A stretch of 64,000 bases of DNA from Halisarca cf. caerulea (GCA_963170055.1 CAUJGJ010000313.1:2411201-2475200), one strand, 5' to 3'. Numbered from the stretch's first letter, positions 39,723-55,400 are shown. The notes: a model not told the origin generated them from the letters alone. Program-made: numbers and translations.

Positions 39723-42700
39723 CGTTAACATTTCCAAATGATTTTTAAATACTTTGCAAATGTTAAATTTGTTTCGTTTGAAGATTACTACAAGTAGTTT
39801 AAAAGAATTTAGAAACTTTGGAAATATTATTCTTTTGAAACTTTTAAATTTCTAACGTTAACATTTCCAAATGATTTTTAAATACTTTGCAAATGTTAAA
39901 TTTAAAGAAAGCAAAGATTACAAAGTGTAGATTTAAAGAATTTAGAAACTTTGGAAATATTATTCTTTTGAAACTTTTAAATTTCTAACGTTAACATTTC
40001 CAAATGATTTTTAAATACTTTGCAAATGTTAAATTTAAAGAAAGTAAAGATTACAAAGTGTAGATTTGAAGAATTTAGAAACTGGAAATATTATTCTTTT
40101 GAAACTTTTAAATTTCTAACGTTAACATTTCCAAATGATTTTTAAATACTTTGCAAATGTTAAATTTGTTTCGTCTGAAGATTACTACAAGTAGTTTAAA
40201 AGAATTTAGAAACTTTGGAAATAATACTCTTTTGAAACTTTTAAATTTCTAACGTTAACATTTCCAAATGATTTTTAAATACTTTGCAAATGTTAAATTT
40301 GTTTCGTCTGAAGATTACTACAAGTAGTTTAAAAGAATTTAGTAACTTTGGAAATAATACTCTTTTGAAACTTTCAAATTTCTAACGTTAACATTTCCAA
40401 ATGATTTTTAAATACTTTGAAAATGTTAAATTTGTTTCGTCTGAAGATTTCAAAGTGTAGATTTAAAGAATTTTGAAACTTTGGAAATATTATTCTTTTG
40501 AAACTTTTAAATTTCTAACGTTAACATTTCCAAATGATTTTTAAATACTTTGCAAATGTTAAATTTGTTTCGTCTGAAGATTACTACAAGTAGTTTAAAA
40601 GAATTTAGAAACTTTGGAAATATTATTCTTTTGAAACTTTTAAATTTCTAACGTTAACATTTCCAAATGATTTTTAAATACTTTGCAAATGTTAAATTTA
40701 AAGAAAGCAAAGATTACGAAGGGTAGATTTAAAGAATTTAGAAACTTTGGAAATATTATTCTTTTGAAACTTTTAAATTTCTAACGTTAACATTTCCAAA
40801 TGATTTTTAAATACTTTGCAAATGTTAAATTTAAAGAAAGTAAAGATTACAAAGTGTAGATTTAAAGAATTTAGAAACTTTGGAAATATTATTCTTTTGA
40901 AACTTTTAAATTTCTAACGTTAACATTTCCAAATGATTTTTAAATACTTTGCAAATGTTAAATTTAAAGAAAGTAAAGATTACAAAGTGTAGATTTAAAG
41001 AATTTAGAAACTTTGGAAATATTATTCTTTTGAAACTTTTAAATTTCTAACGTTAACATTTCCAAATGATTTTTAAATACTTTGCAAATGTTAAATTTGT
41101 TTCGTCTGAAGATTACTACAAGTAGTTTAAAAGAATTTAGAAACTTTGGAAATAATACTCTTTTGAAACTTTTAAATTTCTAACGTTAACATTTCCAAAT
41201 GATTTTTAAATACTTTGCAAATGTTAAATTTGTTTCGTTTGAAGATTACTACAAGTAGTTTAAAAGAATTTAGAAACTTTGGAAATATTATTCTTTTGAA
41301 ACTTTTAAATTTCTAACGTTAACATTTCCAAATGATTTTTAAATACTTTGCAAATGTTAAATTTAAAGAAAGTAAAGATTACAAAGTGTAGATTTGAAGA
41401 ATTTAGAAACTTTGGAAATATTATTCTTTTGAAACTTTTAAATTTCTAACGTTAACATTTCCAAATGATTTTTAAATACTTTGCAAATGTTAAATTTGTT
41501 TCGTCTGAAGATTACTACAAGTAGTTTAAAAGAATTTAGAAACTTTGGAAATAATACTCTTGAAACTTTTAAATTTCTAACGTTAACATTTCCAAATGAT
41601 TTTTGAATACTTTGCAAATGTTAAATTTGTTTCGTCTGAAGATTACTACAAGTAGTTTAAAAGAATTTATAAACTTTGGAAATAATACTCTTTTTAAACT
41701 TTTAAATTTCTAACGTTAACATTTCCAAATGATTTTTAAATACTTTGCAAATGTTAAATTTGTTTCGTCTGAAGATTACTACAAGTAGTTTAAAAGAATT
41801 TAGAAACTTTGGAAATATTATTCTTTTGAAACTTTTAAATTTCTAACGTTAACATTTCCAAATGATTTTTAAATACTTTGCAAATGTTAAATTTAAAGAA
41901 AGCAAAGATTACAAAGTGTAGATTTAAAGAATTTAGAAACTTTGGAAATATAATTCTTTTGAAACTTTTAAATTTCTAACGTTAACATTTCCAAATGATT
42001 TTTAAATACTTTACAAATGTTAAATTTAAAGAAAGTAAAGATTACAAAGTGTAGATTTGAAGAATTTAGAAACTTTGGAAATATTATTCTTTTGAAACTT
42101 TTAAATTTCTAACGTTAACATTTCCAAATGATTTTTAAATACTTTGCAAATTTTAAATTTGTTTCGTCTGAAGATTACTACAAGTAGTTTAAAAGAATTT
42201 AGAAACTTTGGAAATAATACTCTTTTGAAACTTTTAAATTTCTAACGTTAACATTTCCAAATGATTTTTAAATACTTTGCAAATGTTAAATTTATAGAAA
42301 GCAAAGATTACAAAGTGTAGATTTAAAGAATTTAGAAACATTGGAAATATTATTCTTTTGAAACTTTTAAATTTCTAACGTTAACATTTCCAAATGATTT
42401 TTAAATACTTTGCAAATGTTAAATTTAAAGAAAGTAAAGATTACAAAGTGTAGATTTGAAGAATTTAGAAACTGGAAATATTATTCTTTTGAAACTTTTA
42501 AATTTCTAACGTTAACATTTCCAAATGATTTTTAAATACTTTGGAAATGTTAAATTTGTTTCGTCTGAAGATTACTACAAGTAGTTTAAAAGAATTTAGA
42601 AACTTTGGAAATAATACTCTTTTGAAACTTTTAAATTTCTAACGTTAACATTTCCAAATGATTTTTAAATACTTTGCAAATGTTAAATTCGTTTCGTCTG

Positions 42701-45700
42701 AAGATTACTACAAGTAGTTTAAAAGAATTTAGTAACTTTGGAAATAATACTCTTTTGAAACTTTCAAATTTCTAACGTTAACATTTCCAAATGATTTTTA
42801 AATACTTTGAAAATGTTAAATTTGTTTCGTCTGAAAATTTCAAAGTGTAGATTTAAAGAATTTTGAAACTTTGGAAATATTATTCTTTTGAAACTTTTAA
42901 ATTTCTAACGTTAACATTTCCAAATGATTTTTAAATACTTTGCAAATGTTAAATTTAAAGAAAGCAAAGATTACAAAGTGTAGATTTAAAGAATTTAGAA
43001 ACTTTGGAAATATTATTCTTTTGAAACTTTTAAATTTCTAACGTTAACATTTCCAAATGATTTTTAAATACTTTGCAAATGTTAAATTTAAAGAAAGTAA
43101 AGATTACAAAGTGTAGATTTGAAGAATTTAGAAACATTGGAAATATTATTCTTTTGAAACTTTTAAATTTCTAACGTTAACATTTCCAAATGATTTTTAA
43201 ATACTTTGCAAATGTTAAATTTGTTTCGTCTGAAGATTACTACAAGTAGTTTAAAAGAATTTAGAAACTTTGGAAATAATACTCTTTTGAAACTTTTAAA
43301 TTTCTAACGTTAACATTTCCAAATGATTTTTAAATACTTTGCAAATGTTAAATTTGTTTTGTCTAAAGATTACAAAGTGTAGATTTAAAGAATTTAGAAA
43401 CTTTGGAAATATTATTCTTTTGAAACTTTTAAATTTCTAACGTTAACATTTCCAAATGATTTTTAAATACTTTGCAAATGTTAAATTTGTTTCGTCTGAA
43501 GATTACTACAAGTAGTTTAAAAGAATTTAGAAACTTTGGAAATAATACTCTTTTGAAACTTTTAAATTTCTAACGTTAACATTTCCAAATGATTTTTAAA
43601 TACTTTGCAAATGTTAAATTTGTTTCGTTTGAAGATTACTACAAGTAGTTTAAAAGAATTTAGAAACTTTGGAAATATTATTCTTTTGAAACTTTTAAAT
43701 TTCTAACGTTAACATTTCCAAATGATTTTTAAATACTTTGCAAATGTTAAATTTAAAGAAAGCAAAGATTACAAAGTGTAGATTTAAAGAATTTAGAAAC
43801 TTTGGAAATATTATTCTTTTGAAACTTTTAAATTTCTAACGTTAACATTTCCAAATGATTTTTAAATACTTTGCAAATGTTAAATTTAAAGAAAGTAAAG
43901 ATTACAAAGTGTAGATTTGAAGAATTTAGAAACTGGAAATATTATTCTTTTGAAACTTTTAAATTTCTAACGTTAACATTTCCAAATGATTTTTAAATAC
44001 TTTGCAAATGTTAAATTTGTTTCGTCTGAAGATTACTACAAGTAGTTTAAAAGAATTTAGAAACTTTGGAAATAATACTCTTTTGAAACTTTTAAATTTC
44101 TAACGTTAACATTTCCAAATGATTTTTAAATACTTTGCAAATGTTAAATTTGTTTCGTCTGAAGATTACTACAAGTAGTTTAAAAGAATTTAGTAACTTT
44201 GGAAATAATACTCTTTTGAAACTTTCAAATTTCTAACGTTAACATTTCCAAATGATTTTTAAATACTTTGAAAATGTTAAATTTGTTTCGTCTGAAGATT
44301 TCAAAGTGTAGATTTAAAGAATTTTGAAACTTTGGAAATATTATTCTTTTGAAACTTTTAAATTTCTAACGTTAACATTTCCAAATGATTTTTAAATACT
44401 TTGCAAATGTTAAATTTGTTTCGTCTGAAGATTACTACAAGTAGTTTAAAAGAATTTAGAAACTTTGGAAATATTATTCTTTTGAAACTTTTAAATTTCT
44501 AACGTTAACATTTCCAAATGATTTTTAAATACTTTGCAAATGTTAAATTTAAAGAAAGCAAAGATTACGAAGGGTAGATTTAAAGAATTTAGAAACTTTG
44601 GAAATATTATTCTTTTGAAACTTTTAAATTTCTAACGTTAACATTTCCAAATGATTTTTAAATACTTTGCAAATGTTAAATTTAAAGAAAGTAAAGATTA
44701 CAAAGTGTAGATTTAAAGAATTTAGAAACTTTGGAAATATTATTCTTTTGAAACTTTTAAATTTCTAACGTTAACATTTCCAAATGATTTTTAAATACTT
44801 TGCAAATGTTAAATTTGTTTCGTCTGAAGATTACTACAAGTAGTTTAAAAGAATTTAGAAACTTTGGAAATAATACTCTTTTGAAACTTTTAAATTTCTA
44901 ACGTTAACATTTCCAAATGATTTTTAAATACTTTGCAAATGTTAAATTTAAAGAAAGTAAAGATTACAAAGTGTAGATTTAAAGAATTTAGAAACTTTGG
45001 AAATATTATTCTTTTGAAACTTTTAAATTTCTAACGTTAACATTTCCAAATGATTTTTAAATACTTTGCAAATGTTAAATTTGTTTCGTCTGAAGATTAC
45101 TACAAGTAGTTTAAAAGAATTTAGAAACTTTGGAAATATTATTCTGTTGAAACTTTTAAATTTCTAACGTTAACATTTCCAAATGATTTTTAAATACTTT
45201 GCAAATGTTAAATTTAAAGAAAGCAAAGATTACAAAGTGTAGATTTGAAGAATTTAGAAACTTTGGAAATATTATTCTTTTGAAACTTTTAAATTTCTAA
45301 CGTTAACATTTCCAAATGATTTTTAAATACTTTGCAAATGTTAAATTTAAAGAAAGTAAAGATTACAAAGTGTAGATTTAAAGAATTTAGAAACTTTGGA
45401 AATATTATTCTTTTGAAACTTTTAAATTTCTAACGTTAACATTTCCAAATGATTTTTAAATACTTTGCAAATGTTAAATTTGTTTCGTCTGAAGATTACT
45501 ACAAGTAGTTTAAAAGAATTTAGAAACTTTGGAAATATTATTCTTTTGAAACTTATAAATTTCTAACGTTAACATTTCCAAATGATTTTTAACTACTTTG
45601 CAAATGTTAAATTTAAAGAAAGTAAAGATTACAAAGTGTAGATTTAAAGAATTTAGAAACTTTGGAAATATTATTCTTTTGAAACTTTTAAATTTGTAAC

Positions 45701-46763
45701 GTTAACATTTCCAAATGATTTTTAAATACTTTGCAAATGTTAAATTTGTTTCGTCTGAAGATTACTACAAGTAGTTTAAAAGAATTTAGAAACTTTGGAA
45801 ATATTATTCTTTTGAAACTTTTAAATTTCTAACGTTAACATTTCCAAATGATTTTTAAATACTTTGCAAATGTTAAATTTAAAGAAAGCAAAGATTACAA
45901 AGTGTAGATTTGAAGAATTTAGAAACTTTGGAAATATTATTCTTTTGAAACTTTTAAATTTCTAACGTTAACATTTCCAAATGATTTTTAAATACTTTGC
46001 AAATGTTAAATTTAAAGAAAGTAAAGATTACAAAGTGTAGATTTAAAGAATTTAGAAACTTTGGAAATATTATTCTTTTGAAACTTTTAAATTTCTAACG
46101 TTAACATTTCCAAATGATTTTTAAATACTTTGCAAATGTTAAATTTGTTTCGTCTGAAGATTACTACAAGTAGTTTAAAAGAATTTAGAAACTTTGGAAA
46201 TATTATTCTGTTGAAACTTTTAAATTTCTAACGTTAACATTTCCAAATGATTTTTAAATACTTTGCAAATGTTAAATTTAAAGAAAGCAAAGATTACAAA
46301 GTGTAGATTTGAAGAATTTAGAAACTTTGGAAATATTATTCTTTTGAAACTTTTAAATTTCTAACGTTAACATTTCCAAATGATTTTTAAATACTTTGCA
46401 AATGTTAAATTTAAAGAAAGTAAAGATTACAAAGTGTAGATTTAAAGAATTTAGAAACTTTGGAAATATTATTCTTTTGAAACTTTTAAATTTCTAACGT
46501 TAACATTTCCAAATTATTTTTAAATACTTTGCAAATGTTAAATTTGTTTCGTTTGAAGATTACTACAAGTAGTTTAAAAGAATTTAGAAACTTTGGAAAT
46601 AATACTCTTTTGAAACTTTTAAATTTCTAACGTTAACATTTCCAAATGATTTTTAAATACTTTGCAAATGTTAAATTTAAAGAAAGTAAAGATTACAAAG
46701 TGTAGATTTAAAGAATTTAGAAACTTTGGAAATATTATTCTTTTGAAACTTTTAAATTTCTAA
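39723..46763 (+). repeat. 53-monomer segment matching 1-11823 in contracted form
   Basis: Aligns to 1-3984 at offset 39,722, then has the extra B monomer 43707-43839. From 44104 it aligns to 8233 onward at offset 35,871, and from 46099 to 11159 onward at offset 34,940. The 11/8-monomer amplification of copy 1 is therefore represented by a single unit. The segment has three AAACTGG monomers and the CTCTTG deletion monomer, in the same places as copy 1. Confidence 0.87.
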
Positions 46764-49700
46764 CGTTAACATATCCAAATGATTTTTAAATACTTTGCAA
46801 ATGTTAAATTTGTTTCGTCTGAAGATTACTACAAGTAGTTTAAAAGAATTTAGAAACTTTGGAAATATTATTCTTTTGAAACTTTTAAATTTCTAACGTT
46901 AACATTTCCAAATGATTTTTAAATACTTTGCAAATGTTAAATTTAAAGAAAGCAAAGATTACAAAGTGTAGATTTGAAGAATTTAGAAACTTTGGAAATA
47001 TTATTCTTTTCAAACTTTTAAATTTCTAACGTTAACATTTCCAAATGATTTTTAAATACTTTGCAAATGTTAAATTTAAAGAAAGTATAGATTACAAAGT
47101 GTAGATTTAAAGAATTTAGAAACTTTGGAAATATTATTCTTTTGAAACTTTTAAATTTCTAACGTTAACATTTCCAAATGATTTTTAAATACTTTGCAAA
47201 TGTTAAATTTAAAGAAAGCAAAGATTACAAAGTGTAGATTTAAAGAATTTAGAAACTTTGGAAATATTATTCTTTTGAAACTTTTAAATTTCTAACGTTA
47301 ACATTTCCAAATGATTTTTAAATACTTTGCAAATGTTAAATTTGTTTCGTTTGAAGATTACTACAACTAGTTTAAAAGAATTTAGAAACTTTGGAAATAA
47401 TACTCTTTTGAAACTTTTAAATTTCTAACGTTAACATTTCCAAATGATTTTTAAATACTTTGCAAATGTTAAATTTAAAGAAAGTAAAGATTACAAAGTG
47501 TAGATTTAAAGAATTTAGAAACTTTGGAAATATTATTCTTTTGAAACTTTTAAATTTCTAACGTTAACATTTCCAAATGATTTTTAAATACTTTGCAAAT
47601 GTTAAATTTAAAGAAAGCAAAGATTACAAAGTGTAGATTTAAAGAATTTAGAAACTTTGGAAATATTATTCTTTTGAAACTTTTAAATTTCTAACGTTAA
47701 CATTTCCAAATTATTTTTTAATACTTTGCAAATGTTAAATTTGTTTCGTTTGAAGATTACTACAAGTAGTTTAAAAGAATTTAGAAACTTTGGAAATAAT
47801 ACTCTTTTGAAACTTTTAAATTTCTAACGTTAACATTTCCAAATGATTTTTAAATACTTTGCAAATGTTAAATTTAAAGAAAGTAAAGATTACAAAGTGT
47901 AGATTTAAAGAATTTAGAAACTTTGGAAATATTATTCTTTTGAAACTTTTAAATTTCTAACGTTAACATTTCCAAATGATTTTTAAATACTTTGCAAATG
48001 TTAAATTTAAAGAAAGCAAAGATTACAAAGTGTAGATTTAAAGAATTTAGAAACTTTGGAAATATTATTCTTTTGAAACTTTTAAATTTCTAACGTTAAC
48101 ATTTCCAAATTATTTTTAAATACTTTGCAAATGTTAAATTTGTTTCGTTTGAAGATTACTACAAGTAGTTTAAGAGAATTTAGAAACTTTGGAAATAATA
48201 CTCTTTTGAAACTTTTAAATTTCTAACGTTAACATTTCCAAATGATTTTTAAATACTTTGCAAATGTTAAATTTGTTTCGTTTGAAGATTACTACAAGTA
48301 GTTTAAAAGAATTTAGAAACTTTGGAAATATTATTCTTTTGAAACTTTTAAATTTCTAACGTTAACATTTCCAAATGATTATTAAATACTTTGCAAATGT
48401 TAAATTTGTTTCGTCTGAAGATTACTACAAGTAGTTTAAAAGAATTTAGAAACTTTGGAAATATTATTCTTTTGAAACTTTTAAATTTCTAACGTTAACA
48501 TTTCCAAATGATTTTTAAATACTTTGCAAATGTTATATTTAAAGAAAGCAAAGATTACAAAGTGTAGATTTAAAGAATTTAGAAACTTTGGAAATATTAT
48601 TCTTTTGAAACTTTTAAATTTCTAACGTTAACATTTCCAAATGATTTTTAAATACTTTGCAAATGTTAAATTTGTTTCGTCTGCAGATTACTACAAGTAG
48701 TTTAAAAGAATTTAGAAACTTTGGAAATAATATTCTTTTGAAACTTTTAAATTTCTAACGTAAACATTTCCAAATGATTTTTAAATACTTTGCAAACGTT
48801 AAATTTAAAGAAAGTAAAGATTACAAAGTGTAGATTTAAAGAATTTAGAAACTTTGGAAATATTATTCTTTTGAAACTTTTAAATTTCTAACGTTAACAT
48901 TTCCAAATGATTTTTGAATACTTTGCAAATGTTAAATTTAAAGAAAGCAAAGATTACAAAGTGTAGATTTAAAGAATTTAGAAACTTTGGAAATATTATT
49001 CTTTTGAAACTTTTAAATTTCTAACGTTAACATTTCCAAATGATTTTTAAATACTTTGCAAATGTTAAATTTAAAGAAAGTAAAGATTGCAAAGTGTAGA
49101 TTTAAAGAATTTAGAAACTTTGGAAATATTATTCTTTTGAAACTTTTAAATTTCTAACGTTAACATTTCCAAATGATTTTTGAATACTTTGCAAATGTTA
49201 AATTTAAAGAAAGCAAAGATTACAAAGTGTAGATTTAAAGAATTTAGAAACTTTGGAAATATTATTCTTTTGAAACTTTTAAATTTCTAACGTTAACATT
49301 TCCAAATGATTTTTAAATACTTTGCAAATGTTAAATTTGTTTCGTGTGAAGATTACTACAAGTAGTTTAAGAGAATTTAGAAACTTTGGAAATATTATTC
49401 TTTTGAAACTTTTAAATTTCTAACGTTAACATTTCCAAATGATTTTTAAATACTTTGCAAATGTTAAATTTGTTTCGTGTGAAGATTACTACAAGTAGTT
49501 TAAAAGAATTTAGAAACTTTGGAAATATTATTCTTTTGAAACTTTTAAATTTCTAACGTTAACATTTCCAAATGATTTTTAAATACTTTGCAAATGTTAA
49601 ATTTGTTTCGTCTGAAGATTACTACAAGTAGTTTAAAAGAATTTAGAAACTTTGGAAATATTATTCTTTTGAAACTTTTAAATTTCTAACGTTAACATTT

Positions 49701-52480
49701 CCTAATGATTTTTAAATACTTTGCAAATGTTAAATTTAAAGAAAGCAATGATTAAAGTGTAAATTTGAAGAACTTAGAAACTTTGGAAATATTATTCTTT
49801 TGAAACTTTTAAATTTCTAACGTTAACATTTCCAAATGATTTTTAAATACTTTGCAAATGTTAAATTTGTTTCGTCTGAAGATTACTACAAGTAGTTTAA
49901 AAGAATTTAGAAACTTTGGAAATATTATTCTTTTGAAACTTTTAAATTTCTAACGTTAACATTTCCAAATGATTTTTAAATACTTTGCAAATGTTAAATT
50001 TAAAGAAAGCAAAGATTACAAAGTGTAGATTTAAAGAATTTAGAAACTTTGGAAATATTATTCTTTTGAAACTTTTAAATTTCTAACGTTAACATTTCCA
50101 AATGATTTTTAAATACTTTGCAAATGTTAAATTTGTTTCGTTTGAAGATTACTACAACTAGTTTAAAAGAATTTAGAAACTTTGGAAATAATACTCTTTT
50201 GAAACTTTTAAATTTCTAACGTTAACATTTCCAAATGATTTTTAAATACTTTGCAAATGTTAAATTTAAAGAAAGTAAAGATTACAAAGTGTAGATTTAA
50301 AGAATTTAGAAACTTTGGAAATATTATTCTTTTGAAACTTTTAAATTTCTAACGTTAACATTTCCAAATGATTTTTAAATACTTTGCAAATGTTAAATTT
50401 AAAGAAAGCAAAGATTACAAAGTGTAGATTTAAAGAATTTAGAAACTTTGGAAATATTATTCTTTTGAAACTTTTAAATTTCTAACGTTAACATTTCCAA
50501 ATTATTTTTTAATACTTTGCAAATGTTAAATTTGTTTCGTTTGAAGATTACTACAAGTAGTTTAAAAGAATTTAGAAACTTTGGAAATAATACTCTTTTG
50601 AAACTTTTAAATTTCTAACGTTAACATTTCCAAATGATTTTTAAATACTTTGCAAATGTTAAATTTAAAGAAAGTAAAGATTACAAAGTGTAGATTTAAA
50701 GAATTTAGAAACTTTGGAAATATTATTCTTTTGAAACTTTTAAATTTCTAACGTTAACATTTCCAAATGATTTTTAAATACTTTGCAAATGTTAAATTTA
50801 AAGAAAGCAAAGATTACAAAGTGTAGATTTAAAGAATTTAGAAACTTTGGAAATATTATTCTTTTGAAACTTTTAAATTTCTAACGTTAACATTTCCAAA
50901 TTATTTTTAAATACTTTGCAAATGTTAAATTTGTTTCGTTTGAAGATTACTACAAGTAGTTTAAGAGAATTTAGAAACTTTGGAAATAATACTCTTTTGA
51001 AACTTTTAAATTTCTAACGTTAACATTTCCAAATGATTTTTAAATACTTTGCAAATGTTAAATTTGTTTCGTTTGAAGATTACTACAAGTAGTTTAAAAG
51101 AATTTAGAAACTTTGGAAATATTATTCTTTTGAAACTTTTAAATTTCTAACGTTAACATTTCCAAATGATTATTAAATACTTTGCAAATGTTAAATTTGT
51201 TTCGTCTGAAGATTACTACAAGTAGTTTAAAAGAATTTAGAAACTTTGGAAATATTATTCTTTTGAAACTTTTAAATTTCTAACGTTAACATTTCCAAAT
51301 GATTTTTAAATACTTTGCAAATGTTATATTTAAAGAAAGCAAAGATTACAAAGTGTAGATTTAAAGAATTTAGAAACTTTGGAAATATTATTCTTTTGAA
51401 ACTTTTAAATTTCTAACGTTAACATTTCCAAATGATTTTTAAATACTTTGCAAATGTTAAATTTGTTTCGTCTGCAGATTACTACAAGTAGTTTAAAAGA
51501 ATTTAGAAACTTTGGAAATAATATTCTTTTGAAACTTTTAAATTTCTAACGTAAACATTTCCAAATGATTTTTAAATACTTTGCAAACGTTAAATTTAAA
51601 GAAAGTAAAGATTACAAAGTGTAGATTTAAAGAATTTAGAAACTTTGGAAATATTATTCTTTTGAAACTTTTAAATTTCTAACGTTAACATTTCCAAATG
51701 ATTTTTGAATACTTTGCAAATGTTAAATTTAAAGAAAGCAAAGATTACAAAGTGTAGATTTAAAGAATTTAGAAACTTTGGAAATATTATTCTTTTGAAA
51801 CTTTTAAATTTCTAACGTTAACATTTCCAAATGATTTTTAAATACTTTGCAAATGTTAAATTTAAAGAAAGTAAAGATTGCAAAGTGTAGATTTAAAGAA
51901 TTTAGAAACTTTGGAAATATTATTCTTTTGAAACTTTTAAATTTCTAACGTTAACATTTCCAAATGATTTTTGAATACTTTGCAAATGTTAAATTTAAAG
52001 AAAGCAAAGATTACAAAGTGTAGATTTAAAGAATTTAGAAACTTTGGAAATATTATTCTTTTGAAACTTTTAAATTTCTAACGTTAACATTTCCAAATGA
52101 TTTTTAAATACTTTGCAAATGTTAAATTTGTTTCGTGTGAAGATTACTACAAGTAGTTTAAGAGAATTTAGAAACTTTGGAAATATTATTCTTTTGAAAC
52201 TTTTAAATTTCTAACGTTAACATTTCCAAATGATTTTTAAATACTTTGCAAATGTTAAATTTGTTTCGTGTGAAGATTACTACAAGTAGTTTAAAAGAAT
52301 TTAGAAACTTTGGAAATATTATTCTTTTGAAACTTTTAAATTTCTAACGTTAACATTTCCAAATGATTTTTAAATACTTTGCAAATGTTAAATTTGTTTC
52401 GTCTGAAGATTACTACAAGTAGTTTAAAAGAATTTAGAAACTTTGGAAATATTATTCTTTTGAAACTTTTAAATTTCTAA
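46764..52480 (+). repeat. 43-monomer segment with a 21-monomer tandem unit
   Basis: Starts with CATATCC as at 11824 and matches it at offset 34,940. The CTACAACTAG monomers at 47296 and 50087 are 2791 bp apart (21 monomers), and both units contain the private variant GATTATTAAATAC (near 48379 and 51170). After C (49690), A and B the order jumps back to CTACAACTAG, omitting nine monomers of the 30-monomer unit. The second unit runs on through C at 52481. Confidence 0.88.
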
Positions 52481-55400
52481 CGTTAACATTTCCTAATGAT
52501 TTTTAAATACTTTGCAAATGTTAAATTTAAAGAAAGCAATGATTAAAGTGTAAATTTGAAGAACTTAGAAACTTTGGAAATATTATTCTTTTGAAACTTT
52601 TAAATTTCTAACGTTAACATTTCCAAATGATTTTTAAATACTTTGCAAATGTTAAATTTGTTTCGTCTGAAGATTACTACAAGTAGTTTAAAAGAATTTA
52701 GAAACTTTGGAAATATTATTCTTTTGAAACTTTTAAATTTCTAACGTTAACATTTCCAAATGATTTTTAAATACTTTGCAAATGTTAAATTTAAAGAAAG
52801 CAAAGATTACAAAGTGTAGATTTAAAGAATTTAGAAACTTTGGAAATATTATTCTTTTCAAACATTTAAATTTCTAACGTTAACATTTCAAAATGATTTT
52901 TAAATACTTTGCAAATGTTAAATTTAAAGAAAGCAAATATTACAAAGTGTAGATTTAAAGAATTTAGAAACTTTGGAAAAATTATTCTTTTGAAACTTTT
53001 AAATTTCTAACGTTAACATTTCCAAATGATTTTTAAATACTTTGCAAATGTTAAATTTGTTTCGTCTGAAGATTACTACAAGTAGTTTAAAAGAATTTAG
53101 AAACTTTAGAAATATTATTCTTTTGAAACTTTTAAATTTCTAACGTTAACATTTCCAAATGATTTTTAAATACTTTGCAAATGTTAAATTTATTTCGTCT
53201 GAAGATTACTACAAGTAGTTTAAAAGAATTTAGAAACTTTGGAAATATTATTCTTTTGAAACTTTTAAATTTCTAACGTTAACATTTCCTAATGATTTTT
53301 AAATACTTTACAAATGTTAAATTTAAAGAAAGCAATGATTAAAGTGTAAATTTGAAGAACTTAGAAACTTTGGAAATATTATTCTTTTGAAACTTTTAAA
53401 TTTCTAACGTTAACATTTCCAAATGATTTTTAAATACTTTGCAAATGTTAAATTTAAAGAAAGTAAAGATTACAAAGTGTAGATTTAAAGAATTTAGAAA
53501 CTTTGGAAATATTATTCTTTTGAAACTTTTAAATTTCTAACGTTAACATTTCCAAATGATTTTTGAATACTTTGCAAATGTTAAATTTAAAGAAAGCAAA
53601 GATTACAAAGTGTAGATTTAAAGAATTTAGAAACTTTGGAAATATTATTCTTTTGAAACTTTTAAATTTCTAACGTTAACATTTCCAAATGATTTTTAAA
53701 TACTTTGCAAATGTTAAATTTAAAGAAAGTAAAGATTGCAAAGTGTAGATTTAAAGAATTTAGAAACTTTGGAAATATTATTCTTTTGAAACTTTTAAAT
53801 TTCTAACGTTAACATTTCCAAATGATTTTTGAATACTTTGCAAATGTTAAATTTAAAGAAAGCAAATATTACAAAGTGTAGATTTAAAGAATTTAGAAAC
53901 TTTGGAAAAAATATTCTTTTGAAACTTTTAAATTTCTAACGTTAACATTTCCAAATGATTTTTAAATACTTTGCAAATGTTAAATTTGTTTCGTCTGAAG
54001 ATTACTACAAGTAGTTTAAAAGAATTTAGAAACTTTAGAAATATTATTCTTTTGAAACTTTTAAATTTCTAACGTTAACATTTCCAAATGATTTTTAAAT
54101 ACTTTGCAAATGTTAAATTTATTTCGTCTGAAGATTACTACAAGTAGTTTAAAAGAATTTAGAAACTTTGGAAATATTATTCTTTTGAAACTTTTAAATT
54201 TCTAACGTTAACATTTCCTAATGATTTTTAAATACTTTACAAATGTTAAATTTAAAGAAAGCAATGATTAAAGTGTAAATTTGAAGAACTTAGAAACTTT
54301 GGAAATATTATTCTTTTGAAACTTTTAAATTTCTAACGTTAACATTTCCAAATGATTTTTAAATACTTTGCAAATGTTAAATTTAAAGAAAGTAAAGATT
54401 ACAAAGTGTAGATTTAAAGAATTTAGAAACTTTGGAAATATTATTCTTTTGAAACTTTTAAATTTCTAACGTTAACATTTCCAAATGATTTTTGAATACT
54501 TTGCAAATGTTAAATTTAAAGAAAGCAAAGATTACAAAGTGTAGATTTAAAGAATTTAGAAACTTTGGAAATATTATTCTTTTGAAACTTTTAAATTTCT
54601 AACGTTAACATTTCCAAATGATTTTTAAATACTTTGCAAATGTTAAATTTAAAGAAAGTAAAGATTGCAAAGTGTAGATTTAAAGAATTTAGAAACTTTG
54701 GAAATATTATTCTTTTGAAACTTTTAAATTTCTAACGTTAACATTTCCAAATGATTTTTGAATACTTTGCAAATGTTAAATTTAAAGAAAGCAAAGATTA
54801 CAAAGTGTAGATTTAAAGAATTTAGAAACTTTGGAAATATTATTCTTTTGAAACTTTTAAATTTCTAACGTTAACATTTCCAAATGATTTTTAAATACTT
54901 TGCAAATGTTAAATTTGTTTCGTGTGAAGATTACTACAAGTAGTTTAAGAGAATTTAGAAACTTTGGAAATATTATTCTTTTGAAACTTTTAAATTTCTA
55001 ACGTTAACATTTCCAAATGATTTTTAAATACTTTGCAAATGTTAAATTTGTTTCGTGTGAAGATTACTACAAGTAGTTTAAAAGAATTTAGAAACTTTGG
55101 AAATATTATTCTTTTGAAACTTTTAAATTTCTAACGTTAACATTTCCAAATGATTTTTAAATACTTTGCAAATGTTAAATTTGTTTCGTCTGAAGATTAC
55201 TACAAGTAGTTTAAAAGAATTTAGAAACTTTGGAAATATTATTCTTTTGAAACTTTTAAATTTCTAACGTTAACATTTCCTAATGATTTTTAAATACTTT
55301 GCAAATGTTAAATTTAAAGAAAGCAATGATTAAAGTGTAAATTTGAAGAACTTAGAAACTTTGGAAATATTATTCTTTTGAAACTTTTAAATTTCTAACG

